Both the position numbers and the translations under genes were made by a program. The notes below the pieces were generated by a model. The model searched no databases. It was not told where the DNA came from and saw nothing but the letters and a program-made list of their open reading frames with translations. This document shows, piece by piece, positions 34,601-43,146 of a stretch of 45,003 bases of DNA. Each line of letters opens with the position of its first letter. Position 1 is the first letter of the stretch. The DNA is from a bacterium (GTDB lineage Bacteria; Planctomycetota; UBA1135; GCA-002686595): assembly GCA_024226735.1 (NCBI GenBank), contig JAAELL010000075.1:1-45003 (forward strand), given 5' to 3'.

Positions 34601-36083
34601 CGCCCAGTACGAGCTCGAGCTCGGTCCAGTGAGCAAGCTCTCGTGGAGTGCCAACGGCCAGAAGCTGCTCGCGAGCTCCAGCGACGGCCGCGCTGCAGTG
34701 CTCATACACCCGGGGACCGCCCAGGTGCAGGAGCTCGATCTTCCGAAAGGTGTGGCGATCTTCACGGGCGACACCATCACGATCGGAACGACGACAGGGG
34801 CGGTCGCGACGGCCGACTCCGACGGTCGGGTCGTCCAGCCTGGAACGCATGCGCACGCGAAGCCGATCGTCGATCTGCACTGGGAGCCGACCACTTCGCG
34901 ACTCCTGTCGGTCGACGCGAGCGGTGCGGTTCTCGTGTGGGACGCACCGAACGCCGCCTACAAGCTCGCGGCTGGCGGATTTATCCCGAGCTGGGTGGCG
35001 ATCGATCCGAAGGGCCGCTACGCGCTCGCCGGTCGGCGCAGCATCATGCGCGTCTTCGATCTCGAGAAGGGTGCGCCGCTCAACCGTCTCCGCCAGCGCG
35101 GCGTCTGCTGCGGCACGTTCGGCCCCGACGGCGAGCTCGCATTCGGCACGACCAACGGCGCGCTGCTCCGTGCGCCCGTCGCGTCACTCACGATCAAGCA
35201 GCGCACCGGCGCCGGCGGGACGCCCGCCGCCGTGTCCAATGCGTCCGGCATCGCGGATATCGAGACGCTCGTTCCGGGAGGACACACCACCCAGGTCTGG
35301 GGTCTCGCGCACGCGCCGTCGGGCGAGCTCACCGCGACCATCGCGAACGACGGGACAGTGAGCGTGTGGGACGCGCGCGACGGCGATCGACTCCTGTGGT
35401 CGGCCGCCGCCCACGAAGACGCCGGGTGTGCAGTGGCTTTCGATGCCACCTCGCGCAGGCTCGCGACCACCTCCTACGAAGTCGCCATCTGGGACGCCGA
35501 GACGGGCGAGCGACTCATGACCCTGCCGCGGCAGACAGCGACCGTCACGTCCGCGGCCTTCCTGCCGGACGACCGCTTGCTCGCCACTTGTTCGGAGGAT
35601 GGCTGGGTTCGCGTCTGGGATCTGGAGCGAGCGCACCTCGCGACCGAGCTCGCGCAGGTACCGCTCGGCACACACCAGCTCGCGCTCGACCCCGCGCGCG
35701 AGCTCCTCGCGCTCGCCTGCCACGACGGGAGCGTGCGCGTGTGGGAGACGGCGATCCTCGCCAAGCCGCCGGTCGTCCTCCAGCCGCTCTCGGGCACCAG
35801 CCCGATCTGGACCGTCGCGTTCGATCCTCGGGGTGAGCGCCTGGTCGCAGGCGACGAAGCCGGGACCCTCACCATGTGGGAGGTCGGATCGTGGAGGGAG
35901 GAGCTGCGCCTGCCGACGGACACGCGGCTGTTGAGGTCCTCGTCGTTCAGCGGCGACGGCGAGCTCCTGGCGGCCGGGACGCTGTACGGCTCGGGGATCG
36001 TCTGGGATCTGCCCGCCGTGGAGCGCAAGCTCGAGGAGCTCGGCCTGGGAGGGCGTCAGGGCAGCCAAGCCAGCGGGCGATAG
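31698..36083 (+). CDS. Ser/Thr protein kinase with transmembrane helix and WD40 repeats
   Basis: The 1461-aa protein has a helical N-terminus (1-165) and a complete Hanks-type kinase domain (about 168-430). The domain shows the glycine loop EIGRGSFSRV, K198 in VAIKVPR, HRDVKPAN with catalytic D291, DFG at 308-310, and YMAPEQASG. A membrane helix lies at about 453-475 (AMTLIMSTAIIAAVVAFGA). From about 545 to the end, WD40 blades repeat many times, each with a WD-type end such as VRVWDLE or VSVWDARDG, enough for two propellers. GTG at 31698 is preferred because GGGGAG lies 7 nt upstream. The propellers probably face the envelope side and bind a ligand or protein that controls the kinase, which may act on the adjacent ECF sigma factor. 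This is inference. Confidence 0.92.
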   Translation: MSNSNGSSELQGEVDERRRRKFEQAWHAGSPITIDDCLPAPQNESYLGTLEELVCLELEQRCRQADARDADEPRAVPLVEDYLERFPDLGDDAILMRLVREEFLVRHRFGDRPEAEAYATRFPNLVAARFGNGIGIGEWLASDPELARIHVERAQAAVRVDAHGYLGRYELVEEIGRGSFSRVWRAHDPHLDRLVAIKVPRAELVGDEAMLARFHHEARTAAQLRHPGIVSVHEVGDEDGVPFLVCDLVEGPSLETLLTHERPSQRQATDWVARIADALDYAHQFGVVHRDVKPANVLTQNDAPVVTDFGLAFQYEAQTHLTRAGDVLGTPAYMAPEQASGHGEVDARTDVYSLGVVLYRMLTGRLPFRGGYRAVLNAVQTMEPPAPRELHADVPVELQTICLTAMAKEPERRYASASEFAADLRRFLANEPIHASPPSWFERTRLWCRRNPNVAMTLIMSTAIIAAVVAFGARAVLRERDRFRSERDAAQTNLYNALVAEAHAQFRGRGTGWWWKAMEDVQLAAALETDARDERELRALAVQLMGSNTPCLRVVGDFEETAVVYSVAIDATGSLLAVGTDSGVVGLRRLSDAGQLAHKTPGNGAVHGLAFHPTEPMFASTSQDGSLRIWRWLAEEEELMLVHWRNLGNGALERIDWSPNGEMLAVACANGAVAIVDAETPDDPVRLLHGHERGVIDVAFAPDSSLVASASLDATARVWNTKTGAHVETFMLDDYLSAVEFSMRNFVVVSAPKTYGFRRFHLGNPAWTRVRGLVHSAHVTDLAQLGRKIVTASRDGSIKIWSRSLEEIAIAEGGPSPIETIAVSPRGDRIVAAHADNTVQIWEVREPSQRVYEGDNPSAFRGDRTLVTASRRYRFDPNLEHKPTPREPPSVSCVAPLSAGSGWVAGTRQGQILHVNADGSVVRRWLAHNGPITALAIAPVRDTVATTGGDGRVVVWQLDGTNAEGLPPAQYELELGPVSKLSWSANGQKLLASSSDGRAAVLIHPGTAQVQELDLPKGVAIFTGDTITIGTTTGAVATADSDGRVVQPGTHAHAKPIVDLHWEPTTSRLLSVDASGAVLVWDAPNAAYKLAAGGFIPSWVAIDPKGRYALAGRRSIMRVFDLEKGAPLNRLRQRGVCCGTFGPDGELAFGTTNGALLRAPVASLTIKQRTGAGGTPAAVSNASGIADIETLVPGGHTTQVWGLAHAPSGELTATIANDGTVSVWDARDGDRLLWSAAAHEDAGCAVAFDATSRRLATTSYEVAIWDAETGERLMTLPRQTATVTSAAFLPDDRLLATCSEDGWVRVWDLERAHLATELAQVPLGTHQLALDPARELLALACHDGSVRVWETAILAKPPVVLQPLSGTSPIWTVAFDPRGERLVAGDEAGTLTMWEVGSWREELRLPTDTRLLRSSSFSGDGELLAAGTLYGSGIVWDLPAVERKLEELGLGGRQGSQASGR

Positions 36084-36106
36084 CGGGCATCCGGTACCAT
36101 CGGCGC

Positions 36107-37135
36107 GTGATTAAAAGACGCCACTCTCTCCTTCTGTCCCTGCTCGTCCTCTGTGGCCCGTCGCTCGCGATGCAAGAGCCGAAACCGGCGGACGGCGCCA
36201 GCCCCCTTCTCGAGTACCACCCCACCCCGGCCAAGGCGAACGGCAAGCACGTCGTCTTGATCGCCGGCGACGAGGAGTACCGTTCGGAGGAGGCGCTGCC
36301 GATGCTCGGACGGATCCTCGCCCGCCACCACGGGTTTCGGTGCACCGTACTCTTCTCGCTCGACGCGGAGTCCGGGGCGATCGACCCGATGAACCAGACG
36401 AACATCCCGGGCACCGAGGTGCTGGACGAAGCGGACCTGATGGTGATTTTCCTGCGCTTCCGTGAGCTCCCGGATGCACAGATGGCGCCGATCGTGCGCT
36501 ACGTCGAGTCGGGCAAGCCGATCGTCGGCATCCGAACGGCGACGCACGCCTTCGCCTACTCGCGCGACAAGTCGAACAAGTTCGGGTCCTACACGTGGCG
36601 CAACAAGGAGTGGCCGGGCGGCTTCGGCAAGCAGATCCTCGGAGAGACCTGGGTCGCGCACCACGGCGGCCACGGCAGCGAGAGCACGCGCGGCGTCCGC
36701 GAAGCGGGGCAAGAGGAGCATCCGCTCCTGCGCGGCTACGTCGACGTGTGGGGTCCGACCGACGTCTACACCGTGCGCGAGCTCCCCTCGGATGCGACCG
36801 TCCTTCTGCGCGGCCGCGTGCTGGCCGGAATGGGCCCGGACGCCATGCCCGTCGCGGGCGAGAAGAACGAGCCCATGATGCCGCTGGTCTGGGTGCGCGA
36901 GACGCCGCTGGCGGACGAGAAGACGCGCCGCGTCGTCACCTCGACCATCGGTGCATCGACCGACTTCACTAGTGAGGGACTGCGGCGCGTCATGGTGAAC
37001 GGCTGCTTCTGGGCGCTCGCCATGGAGGTCCCCGAGCGCGCGGACGTGCGCATCATCGGCACGTACGAGCCGCTGCCGTTCGGGTTCGGAGGGTTTCAGA
37101 AGGGCGTGAAGCCCTCAGATCTCGCTCTGCGCTGA
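36107..37135 (+). CDS. ThuA-like domain protein, secreted
   Basis: The 342-aa protein starts with GTG (IKRRHSLLLSLLVLCGPSLA signal peptide). The ThuA-like, amidotransferase-related fold shows in HVVLIAGDEEYRSEEALPML, DADLMVIFLRFRELPD-type strands (LDEADLMVIFLRF), PIVGIRTATHAFAY and HHGGHGSESTRGV. The C-terminal part, RVVTSTIGASTDFTSEGLRR then NGCFWALAMEVP, is typical of the planctomycete members, which are secreted and of unsettled function, perhaps in carbohydrate use. It starts 23 nt after the kinase stop and may be co-transcribed. Confidence 0.88.
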   Translation: MIKRRHSLLLSLLVLCGPSLAMQEPKPADGASPLLEYHPTPAKANGKHVVLIAGDEEYRSEEALPMLGRILARHHGFRCTVLFSLDAESGAIDPMNQTNIPGTEVLDEADLMVIFLRFRELPDAQMAPIVRYVESGKPIVGIRTATHAFAYSRDKSNKFGSYTWRNKEWPGGFGKQILGETWVAHHGGHGSESTRGVREAGQEEHPLLRGYVDVWGPTDVYTVRELPSDATVLLRGRVLAGMGPDAMPVAGEKNEPMMPLVWVRETPLADEKTRRVVTSTIGASTDFTSEGLRRVMVNGCFWALAMEVPERADVRIIGTYEPLPFGFGGFQKGVKPSDLALR

Positions 37136-37150
37136 AGCGATCGGCGCGAG

Positions 37151-37275
37151 GGGCTACTGAAAGACAGTCCGCCCTCATCGGTCAACCGTTCAGCTTCCAG
37201 GCGCTGAGCCGCTCGTCCGCGGCCCCGGCGGGCGCGGCGTGGACCGATGCCGTCACGGTGACCTTGACTCCCTGA
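37151..37275 (+). pseudogene. Possible C-terminal relic of a secreted beta-rich protein
   Basis: In one frame the gap after the ThuA-like gene reads ALIGQPFSFQALSRS, then AAWTDAVTVTLTP and a TGA at 37273-37275. This looks like the closing strands of the beta-rich secreted proteins common in this group. There is no start codon or upstream continuation. It sits directly before the terminator hairpin, as the end of a lost gene would. Confidence 0.35.
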
Positions 37276-37293
37276 GGAGCGCCACCAATGCGG

Positions 37294-37332
37294 GCGGCGC
37301 CCGACCACAGAGTCGGACGCCGCGCCTGTTTT
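37294..37332 (+). terminator. Intrinsic terminator, plus strand
   Basis: GCGGCGCCCGAC (37294-37305) pairs with GTCGGACGCCGC (37312-37323) with one C-A mismatch and a 6-nt loop. It is followed by GCCTGTTTT (T tract 37329-37332). It ends the sigma/kinase/ThuA transcripts. The opposite strand has no T tract. Confidence 0.7.
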
Positions 37333-37351
37333 ACTCTGGTGCCGCGAACGC

Positions 37352-40300
37352 TCAGGGGCGCCAGCTCACGCCCAGGCTCGAGAGGATCGGAGTGAGGCCG
37401 GTCGCCGTGTTCGACTCGAACGTGATCCGGACCTGGTAGTACTCCTTGCCGTCGATCGCGCTCAGGTCGTCGCGCCAGATCGATTCGCCCGGAGCCAAGA
37501 AGCCCATCGAGGTGCCGTCGATCAGGTTCGCCAGGGCCGAGTTGTGGTTGGCTTGCGCCGGCGGAACGACCGACGAATCGGGGTAGTGGTCGCCGTAGCT
37601 ATCGATCGTCTTCGCGTCGGTCTCGGCCTCCGCGTTTCCAACGGAGTCCGTGCCGCGGAACGCCAGCGAGATGCTCGTACCGGCGGGCTGCGCCTCAGCC
37701 GGCGGCCACACGCCGGGCGCGGCGTACGTCGGGTTCGCGAACGGCTGACTCGTGCCGGGCTCCAGCGCGCTGAACCACAGCGAGTAGGTGCGGCTGACGC
37801 GCACGACCATGTCGGCGGCGCCGACGTAGTACGTGCCGTCCCGTCCGAACGTCGGCTGGCCAGGCGGGACCGAGCCCGGGTTGTAGCCACCGTTCGCCTC
37901 GGTCTCCAGGTCCGGGTTGACGAGCACGATGTTGCTCGACGCGTCGATGCCGCCCGCGGAGAACGCGCGGAAGTACGGCTGCGCCGACGAGTTGACGGCC
38001 AGCGAGACGTCGAAGCCGTTCACGCCCAACGCCTGGCTGTCGGGGAACGTGCGGAACTCCATCACGAGCGGAAGACCGATCGTCTGCAGCTCGCCCGAAT
38101 CGTAGAACTGGTTCGAGGGAGGCGTCTGCCCAGTCGCGTTGTAGAGCGACAGCGGCGGTGCGCCGCCGTTCATGTCGGCCGCGCGCGCGGGGATCGAGGT
38201 GTCGCGCCAGGTGTAGGAGCGCCACTCGCTCATCGGCAAGCCGCGGTTCATCGGGTAGGGCATCAGCCGCGTGCCGCTCGGCGCGGTGAAGAGGTCGCCG
38301 GGCGAGACGGTGTAGCCGCGCGCACGCTCGTGCACGACCTCTTGCGGGTAGTTCCCGGGCTCGAGCAGGTTGTCGTCGTAGAGGTTCTGCAGCCCCGAGG
38401 TCGGGAACATCGGGAACAGGCTCGCCGGATCGATCGCCTCGTCCGGAGCCCAGCCCGCGTGGGCGAGCCGAATCTCGAACTCCGAGAAGCTGTCGGCGAC
38501 GACCTGGCCGCCGACCGGCGCCCAGTGCAGGCCCTCGACGTCGAGGTTGTGCGAGGTGTTGTCGCTCAGTGAGAAGCCGAAGTCCGCGTAGCGGTACAGC
38601 GCCTGGAGCTTCGCCCCGAACGCGGTCAGCGGCGTCTGCACGCCGGTCACGAACGGAGTCATCGCGCCCGGAAGCGGCTGCGATCGGTCGGCGAGCGCGA
38701 GGAAGCGCGTCACCGGGCGCGGCCGCAGCGTGCCGTTCGCGAGGTCGAAGAGGCTCTGCCCCCACCACTCCGGAAGCACGACGCCGGCGCCAAACGGCGC
38801 TTCCTCGTCCGCGCTCGTGAAGCGCGAGATGCGTCCACCGCTACGGCCGGTGGGTGCCGCGGGCTCCATGAAGAAGTTGACCGGCCCGAGGGGATCCTGG
38901 ACCCCGACGCCGGTGAGGTCGCTGCCGCCGTCGTTGCCGGCGAGCACCGAGAAGAAGTAGGACTCGATCGCGGCGAACGTGTGGTCGAGCGGCAAATCCG
39001 GAACGAACGCCACGCTCTGCAGATCCGCGCTGAACATCAGCCCGCCGGCGATGTACTCGGTCGAGGGGAGCGCGGGCGAGTCGCCCGCGTTGATTGCCGA
39101 GCGCGTCAGCAGCACGTCGGTCGCGGGCTCGAAGAACTCGGGGTTCATCGCCTCGCCGAAGCGCACGCCGAACGTGGCGCCCGGGAAGACACCCGCCATC
39201 GGCTGGTTCGGGAAGCCGGATGGCGTCGGGGACACGGTCACGAAGCACGCCTCGATACCGGCGTGCAGCGCAGGGTCGAACACCGTGTTCGCCTGCGCGG
39301 CACCGACGGCCACATTGACCCATTCACCGGGACCCGGCCACGAGCTCGGCCACGCGACGAGCCGCACAGCCGCGTTGGAGACGTTGCCGCCCGAGAACGT
39401 TCCGGGATCGATCACCTCGGCGATGACACCGGGCTGGACGATCGCGTCACCGACCACCAGCGCGCGGGCGCAGAAGGTCGACTGGAACCGAAAATCCGGC
39501 ACGCGGAACTCGTCGTCCGAGAGCTGGATCGGCGCCACCACCAGGTCGGCGGGCTGGCTCCCGACGATGCGCGGCGCTTCGTCGTCCTGCAGGAAACCGT
39601 TGAACGGATCGCCCGTGTCCGCGGAACGTCCGCCCGAACGCGCGGCGCGCACGACGTCCAACGTCGGCGAGGTCGGGTCGAAGGAGCCGTTGCCGTTCGC
39701 GGCGACGATCGGGCTGCCGCTGACGTTCGTCAGGACCTGCAGCTGGCCCACCGCCGGGTTGACGCGCGTCGGCAGCTCGATCTCGATGTTCGCGTTCGAG
39801 ACGTTCACCGACGGCGGCAGCCCCGTCGGGTTGACGGGCAGCGGCGGGTTCCCCGACTGGGCGTCGAGCGGCGAGACGGCGAGGTCCGCGATGGCGCGCG
39901 TCGTGTAGAACTGCGCCGGTGCACCCTGTACGGATGCGACGGCGCCGTAGTTCTGGTCGACCGTGAGGCGCACCTCGATCGGCACCGCCGGGGGCACGCC
40001 GACGTCGATGCGCAGGGTCGTTCCGTCGAGCGAGCTCTGATCGACGAGGTCGTCGAAGCGCACGACGACGGCTGCGTTGCGCGGGACCATCGTGAACGGA
40101 CCGGTCGATCCGCCGGGGACGTCGAAGATCGGCATGAGCCCGGCGTCGACGCGCGGCAGCGTCCCGGTGTCGCGGAACGCCGAGCGGAACTCGGACGAGT
40201 CCGCGGGGTGCAGGATGACGAGCTTCTGCTCCGTCGTCGCCTGGTTCTGCGTCAGAAGGAAGTTCTGGCCGTCCGAGGCCAGCGCCGGGTCGATGACGAA

Positions 40301-40648
40301 GTCCTGATGGATCAGCCGCGACAGCCCGTTCGCGTCCATGTCGTAGATGTTGACGAGCCGGCCCCAGAAGAATCCGGTGATGCCCAGCTCGCTCGCCGTG
40401 CCGCCCTGGTTGGGGTCGACGATGAAGCGCCGGCTACGGAACGGGCTGCCGAGCGGGTGCTCGAGCAGCGCCCCCGGCACGCTCGGGTCGGTCGCGAGGA
40501 AGTCCCCGGGCGCAACGCCCGGCGGACCGGCGGCCAGTCGCTGGGCCACGTCGGCGGGACTCGACCCGCCCCCTCCGCCGCAACTCGCGGCGGCCAGCAA
40601 GAACGGGGGGACAAGCAGACGATCGACACGGGAACGGCGAGTAAGCAT
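37352..40648 (-). CDS. Large surface lipoprotein with Ig-like/beta-rich domains
   Basis: The 1098-aa protein has a lipoprotein signal (LLVPPFLLAAASCGGGGGSS, modified cysteine at residue 23, Gly-rich tether). The rest is strand-rich, with repeated motifs of the bacterial Ig-like kind: VPRNAAVVVRFDDLVDQSSL with TTLRIDV, and FPGATFGVRFGEAMNPEFF, which have the wording of the 'sharp transition between non-existence and extreme' Ig-like domains (numeric ranges with VRFDD/EPMN). No catalytic motif is visible. The ATG at 40648 is chosen because it gives the lipobox. A longer frame to 40822 would bury the signal. I recognise the architecture but not a function. Confidence 0.8.
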   Translation of the reverse strand: MLTRRSRVDRLLVPPFLLAAASCGGGGGSSPADVAQRLAAGPPGVAPGDFLATDPSVPGALLEHPLGSPFRSRRFIVDPNQGGTASELGITGFFWGRLVNIYDMDANGLSRLIHQDFVIDPALASDGQNFLLTQNQATTEQKLVILHPADSSEFRSAFRDTGTLPRVDAGLMPIFDVPGGSTGPFTMVPRNAAVVVRFDDLVDQSSLDGTTLRIDVGVPPAVPIEVRLTVDQNYGAVASVQGAPAQFYTTRAIADLAVSPLDAQSGNPPLPVNPTGLPPSVNVSNANIEIELPTRVNPAVGQLQVLTNVSGSPIVAANGNGSFDPTSPTLDVVRAARSGGRSADTGDPFNGFLQDDEAPRIVGSQPADLVVAPIQLSDDEFRVPDFRFQSTFCARALVVGDAIVQPGVIAEVIDPGTFSGGNVSNAAVRLVAWPSSWPGPGEWVNVAVGAAQANTVFDPALHAGIEACFVTVSPTPSGFPNQPMAGVFPGATFGVRFGEAMNPEFFEPATDVLLTRSAINAGDSPALPSTEYIAGGLMFSADLQSVAFVPDLPLDHTFAAIESYFFSVLAGNDGGSDLTGVGVQDPLGPVNFFMEPAAPTGRSGGRISRFTSADEEAPFGAGVVLPEWWGQSLFDLANGTLRPRPVTRFLALADRSQPLPGAMTPFVTGVQTPLTAFGAKLQALYRYADFGFSLSDNTSHNLDVEGLHWAPVGGQVVADSFSEFEIRLAHAGWAPDEAIDPASLFPMFPTSGLQNLYDDNLLEPGNYPQEVVHERARGYTVSPGDLFTAPSGTRLMPYPMNRGLPMSEWRSYTWRDTSIPARAADMNGGAPPLSLYNATGQTPPSNQFYDSGELQTIGLPLVMEFRTFPDSQALGVNGFDVSLAVNSSAQPYFRAFSAGGIDASSNIVLVNPDLETEANGGYNPGSVPPGQPTFGRDGTYYVGAADMVVRVSRTYSLWFSALEPGTSQPFANPTYAAPGVWPPAEAQPAGTSISLAFRGTDSVGNAEAETDAKTIDSYGDHYPDSSVVPPAQANHNSALANLIDGTSMGFLAPGESIWRDDLSAIDGKEYYQVRITFESNTATGLTPILSSLGVSWRP

Positions 40649-40849
40649 GGCGGCCAAATCGGGTTTCGAGGTCTCCCCAGAGGAAGCCCAGGGTGGCGGT
40701 GGGAAGGGCAAGCCGAGGCTGTCTTGCAAATCGAGTACCCGTCGCACACTTACCGCGTACGAGGCCGAAACGCGTACACGCGCGAGCCTGCTGAGCGGAG
40801 CCGCCCGCGAGACGAGCGCCATCGCGCAGTTGGCGCCGCCAGCGCCCCT

Positions 40850-42637
40850 CTACTCCTTCGTCACGATCACCTGCAGTGGGCCGAAAGCCCCCGCCCCATC
40901 CTCGAGCCGCCCTTCGATCCGCGCCGGGCCGCGCCGCAGCCGAACCCGCTCGAAGGTCCACTCGGTGACGCTCTCGGGAACGTCGGAGCGCAGCGCGACC
41001 GCGCCGAGACGCAGCTCGATCTTGCGCACTCCGGGTTTGGGGAACCGGACGCGGACGGTGTACGGGCCCTCGTCGACGATCATCGCTTCCCAGTGCCCGC
41101 CCGAGCGCTGGCGCCAGCCGCTGTCGTCACTCGTGCGGCGCCAGTCCTGGCGCGTCAGGTGCACGTCTCGCGCGGCGTCGGCCCCGATGTGAATCGCGGG
41201 AGGGTCGAAGCGGCTCGTCGCCATCACGTCGTCGAACCAAGCGTCGTATTGCGCGCGCAGCTCACGCACCTTGCGCGGTTGCTCGCCCGCGAGGTCCTCG
41301 AGCTCCAGCGGGTCGGCGAGCATGTCGTACAGCTCGAACGCCGGATCGACGGAATCGATCTCCTTGCCGAAGCCCGAGGCATTCACCAGCTTCCAGCGCT
41401 GCGTACGCACCATCGCGTTGTGGTAGCGCACCGGCAAGTTACCGCGGTGAGCCTGAATGAAGAGCGCGCGGTCGGGCCAGCGGTCGTCGCGTCGCTCGAG
41501 CAGCGGCAGGACACTGCGTCCGTCGATGCCCTCGGGCACGTCGACTCCGCACGCATCGAGCACCGTCGGTAGCACATCGACGTGCGCCGCGATTCGATCG
41601 GACGCGACGCCGGCGGAGAGGCGCGCGGGCCAGTGCGCGAGCAGGGGAGAGCGGACGCCACCTTCGTAGACCTCGCCCTTGCGCCCACGCATGCCGCGCA
41701 CGTAGCGCCGCGTGTTCGGCCCGTTGTCGACCAGGAACAGCACGAGCGTGTCGTCGAACGCCCCCATCTCCTCGAGCCCGCGCTGAAGCTTGCCGACGTT
41801 GTCGTCGATGTTGGTGATCATCGCGAAGATCCGCGCGAGCTTGTCAGCGTCGTGTTCCGCCGGCAGGGCGTGCCCGTCCGGCCATGGCGTACGCGCGAAA
41901 GATGAATCGCGTGCGCGGTACTGCTCGAGCAGCGCCTCGGGGACGTCGTGAAACGGCCCGTGGGGCGCGTTGGTCGCAACGTAGGCGAAGAACGGTCGCC
42001 CGGCCGAGTGTTCGGCGCGCATCCACTCGAGCGCGGCGTCGAAGTAGACGTCGGTGCAGTAGCCCTCGGTCTCGACGCGCTCACCCTGATGAAACAGGAC
42101 CGCGTCGGTGTAGCGCCCCTCGCCACCCTCGGGGTCGGACGGCTGGCCGATCCCCCCTCCGCGGTGGACGAGCGACTCCTCGAAGCCCTGGTCCATCGCC
42201 CGCATCGGATAGCAATCGCCCAGGTGCCACTTGCCGAAGATCCCGGTCGCGAAGCCGGCGTCGCGCAGGTGCTCGGCCAGCGTTCGCTCCGCCGGAGCCA
42301 TCATCGCGCGACCGATGTAGGTATCGATCGCGCGCGTGCGCTGGCAGTAGCGCCCGGTCATCAACGCGGCGCGCGTCGGAGCGCAGACAGGGCTCACGTA
42401 GAACGTCTCTAGGCGCGCCGAGTCGGCCGCGAGCGCGTCGAGGTGGGGCGTGTCGACCAGCGGATTGCCCGCGAAACCGAAGTCCCCGAGGCCCTGGTCG
42501 TCGGTGATGACGATCACGACGTTGGGCGGACGGTCGCCCGCGGGGCCAGGCGCGCGTGGGGCGGGAGCGCTCGAGCAAGCCGGGAGGAGGAGGGCGAGGA
42601 ACGGGAGCCCGAACGGGACGGCAAGTGGCTGCAACAT
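40850..42637 (-). CDS. Sulfatase, probable lipoprotein
   Basis: The 595-aa protein has a lipobox LLPAC at residue 21. The sulfatase core starts at NVVIVITDDQGLGDFG (metal ligands D46, D47), and the catalytic motif is C85-A-P-T-R89 with ALMTGRY. FGKWHLGD and LVDNGPNTRRYVRGMRGRKG follow, and the family continues to about residue 440. A beta-rich C-terminal domain of about 130 residues (from IHIGADAARDVHLT) may bind carbohydrate. The cysteine motif is CxPTR, not CxPSR as in the other two sulfatases of the window, and is also compatible with formylglycine formation. A TTG at 42673 is an alternative start. The ATG at 42637 gives the cleaner signal peptide. Confidence 0.93.
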   Translation of the reverse strand: MLQPLAVPFGLPFLALLLPACSSAPAPRAPGPAGDRPPNVVIVITDDQGLGDFGFAGNPLVDTPHLDALAADSARLETFYVSPVCAPTRAALMTGRYCQRTRAIDTYIGRAMMAPAERTLAEHLRDAGFATGIFGKWHLGDCYPMRAMDQGFEESLVHRGGGIGQPSDPEGGEGRYTDAVLFHQGERVETEGYCTDVYFDAALEWMRAEHSAGRPFFAYVATNAPHGPFHDVPEALLEQYRARDSSFARTPWPDGHALPAEHDADKLARIFAMITNIDDNVGKLQRGLEEMGAFDDTLVLFLVDNGPNTRRYVRGMRGRKGEVYEGGVRSPLLAHWPARLSAGVASDRIAAHVDVLPTVLDACGVDVPEGIDGRSVLPLLERRDDRWPDRALFIQAHRGNLPVRYHNAMVRTQRWKLVNASGFGKEIDSVDPAFELYDMLADPLELEDLAGEQPRKVRELRAQYDAWFDDVMATSRFDPPAIHIGADAARDVHLTRQDWRRTSDDSGWRQRSGGHWEAMIVDEGPYTVRVRFPKPGVRKIELRLGAVALRSDVPESVTEWTFERVRLRRGPARIEGRLEDGAGAFGPLQVIVTKE

Positions 42638-42709
42638 CGGCCACGAGGCTATCAGAACGAGGCATGGGGCCAACCTGCCTACTCACTCCGACGGGGAAGC
42701 CGGATACCA

Positions 42710-42845
42710 TTGCGTGTAACGGGCATTCTGTCGCGAGAAGAGCGGGACCAGTTCCTGCGCGAGGGGTATCTCGTCATCGATTCCGGCCTCCTGATGGAGG
42801 TCATCGACGGCTGCATCGCCGACCTGGACGACGAGTACGAGCGTC
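42710..42845 (+). pseudogene. 5' fragment of a phytanoyl-CoA dioxygenase (PhyH)-like gene
   Basis: From a TTG at 42710 the frame reads LSREERDQFLREGYLVIDSG, then LMEVIDGCIADLDDEYE, the usual N-terminal helix-strand opening of PhyH-family non-heme iron oxygenases. The similarity stops near 42845 and the frame then runs into antisense of the next fragment. The iron ligands and the rest of the fold are missing. Confidence 0.6.
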
Positions 42846-42849
42846 GGCG

Positions 42850-43013
42850 AGCTCGTCCCGGCACGCCTCGATCAGCTCGGCGCAGGTCGCGGGACCGCCG
42901 TCGCGCAGCGTGAAGCAAACGTCATGCACGATCGCGCTGCTGGGAACGCGCGGGCTCGCGCAGGCCCCGAGGACGAGGAGTGCGCAAGCGATGGAACTCC
43001 TGGGTCTCTGCAT
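42850..43013 (-). pseudogene. 5' fragment of a lipoprotein with Dabb (A/B barrel) domain
   Basis: The minus-strand frame starts at 43013 with a lipoprotein signal (CALLVLGACASPRVP). It continues AIVHDVCFTLRDGGPATCAE and LIEACRDELA, the first half of a stress-responsive A/B-barrel (Dabb) domain. The match ends near 42850, where the PhyH fragment on the other strand also ends. The second half of the domain is missing. Confidence 0.55.
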
Positions 43014-43043
43014 GGTGGCTCACGGAATTGTCATGGCGAGGGT

Positions 43044-43060
43044 AGCGAATTGAATTCGCT
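43044..43060. repeat. 17-nt palindrome upstream of the duplicated-domain gene
   Basis: AGCGAATT-G-AATTCGCT is a perfect 8-bp dyad with a 1-nt centre, about 87 nt upstream of the start at 43147. It is a candidate regulator site. No regulator is encoded beside it. Confidence 0.4.
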
Positions 43061-43146
43061 CTGACGCGTTAGCATGTCGGGCCAGAATCGCCACCGTGCC
43101 CCGATCGCGAGATCGCACAGACATCGCCGGAACAAGAGAACTCCCC

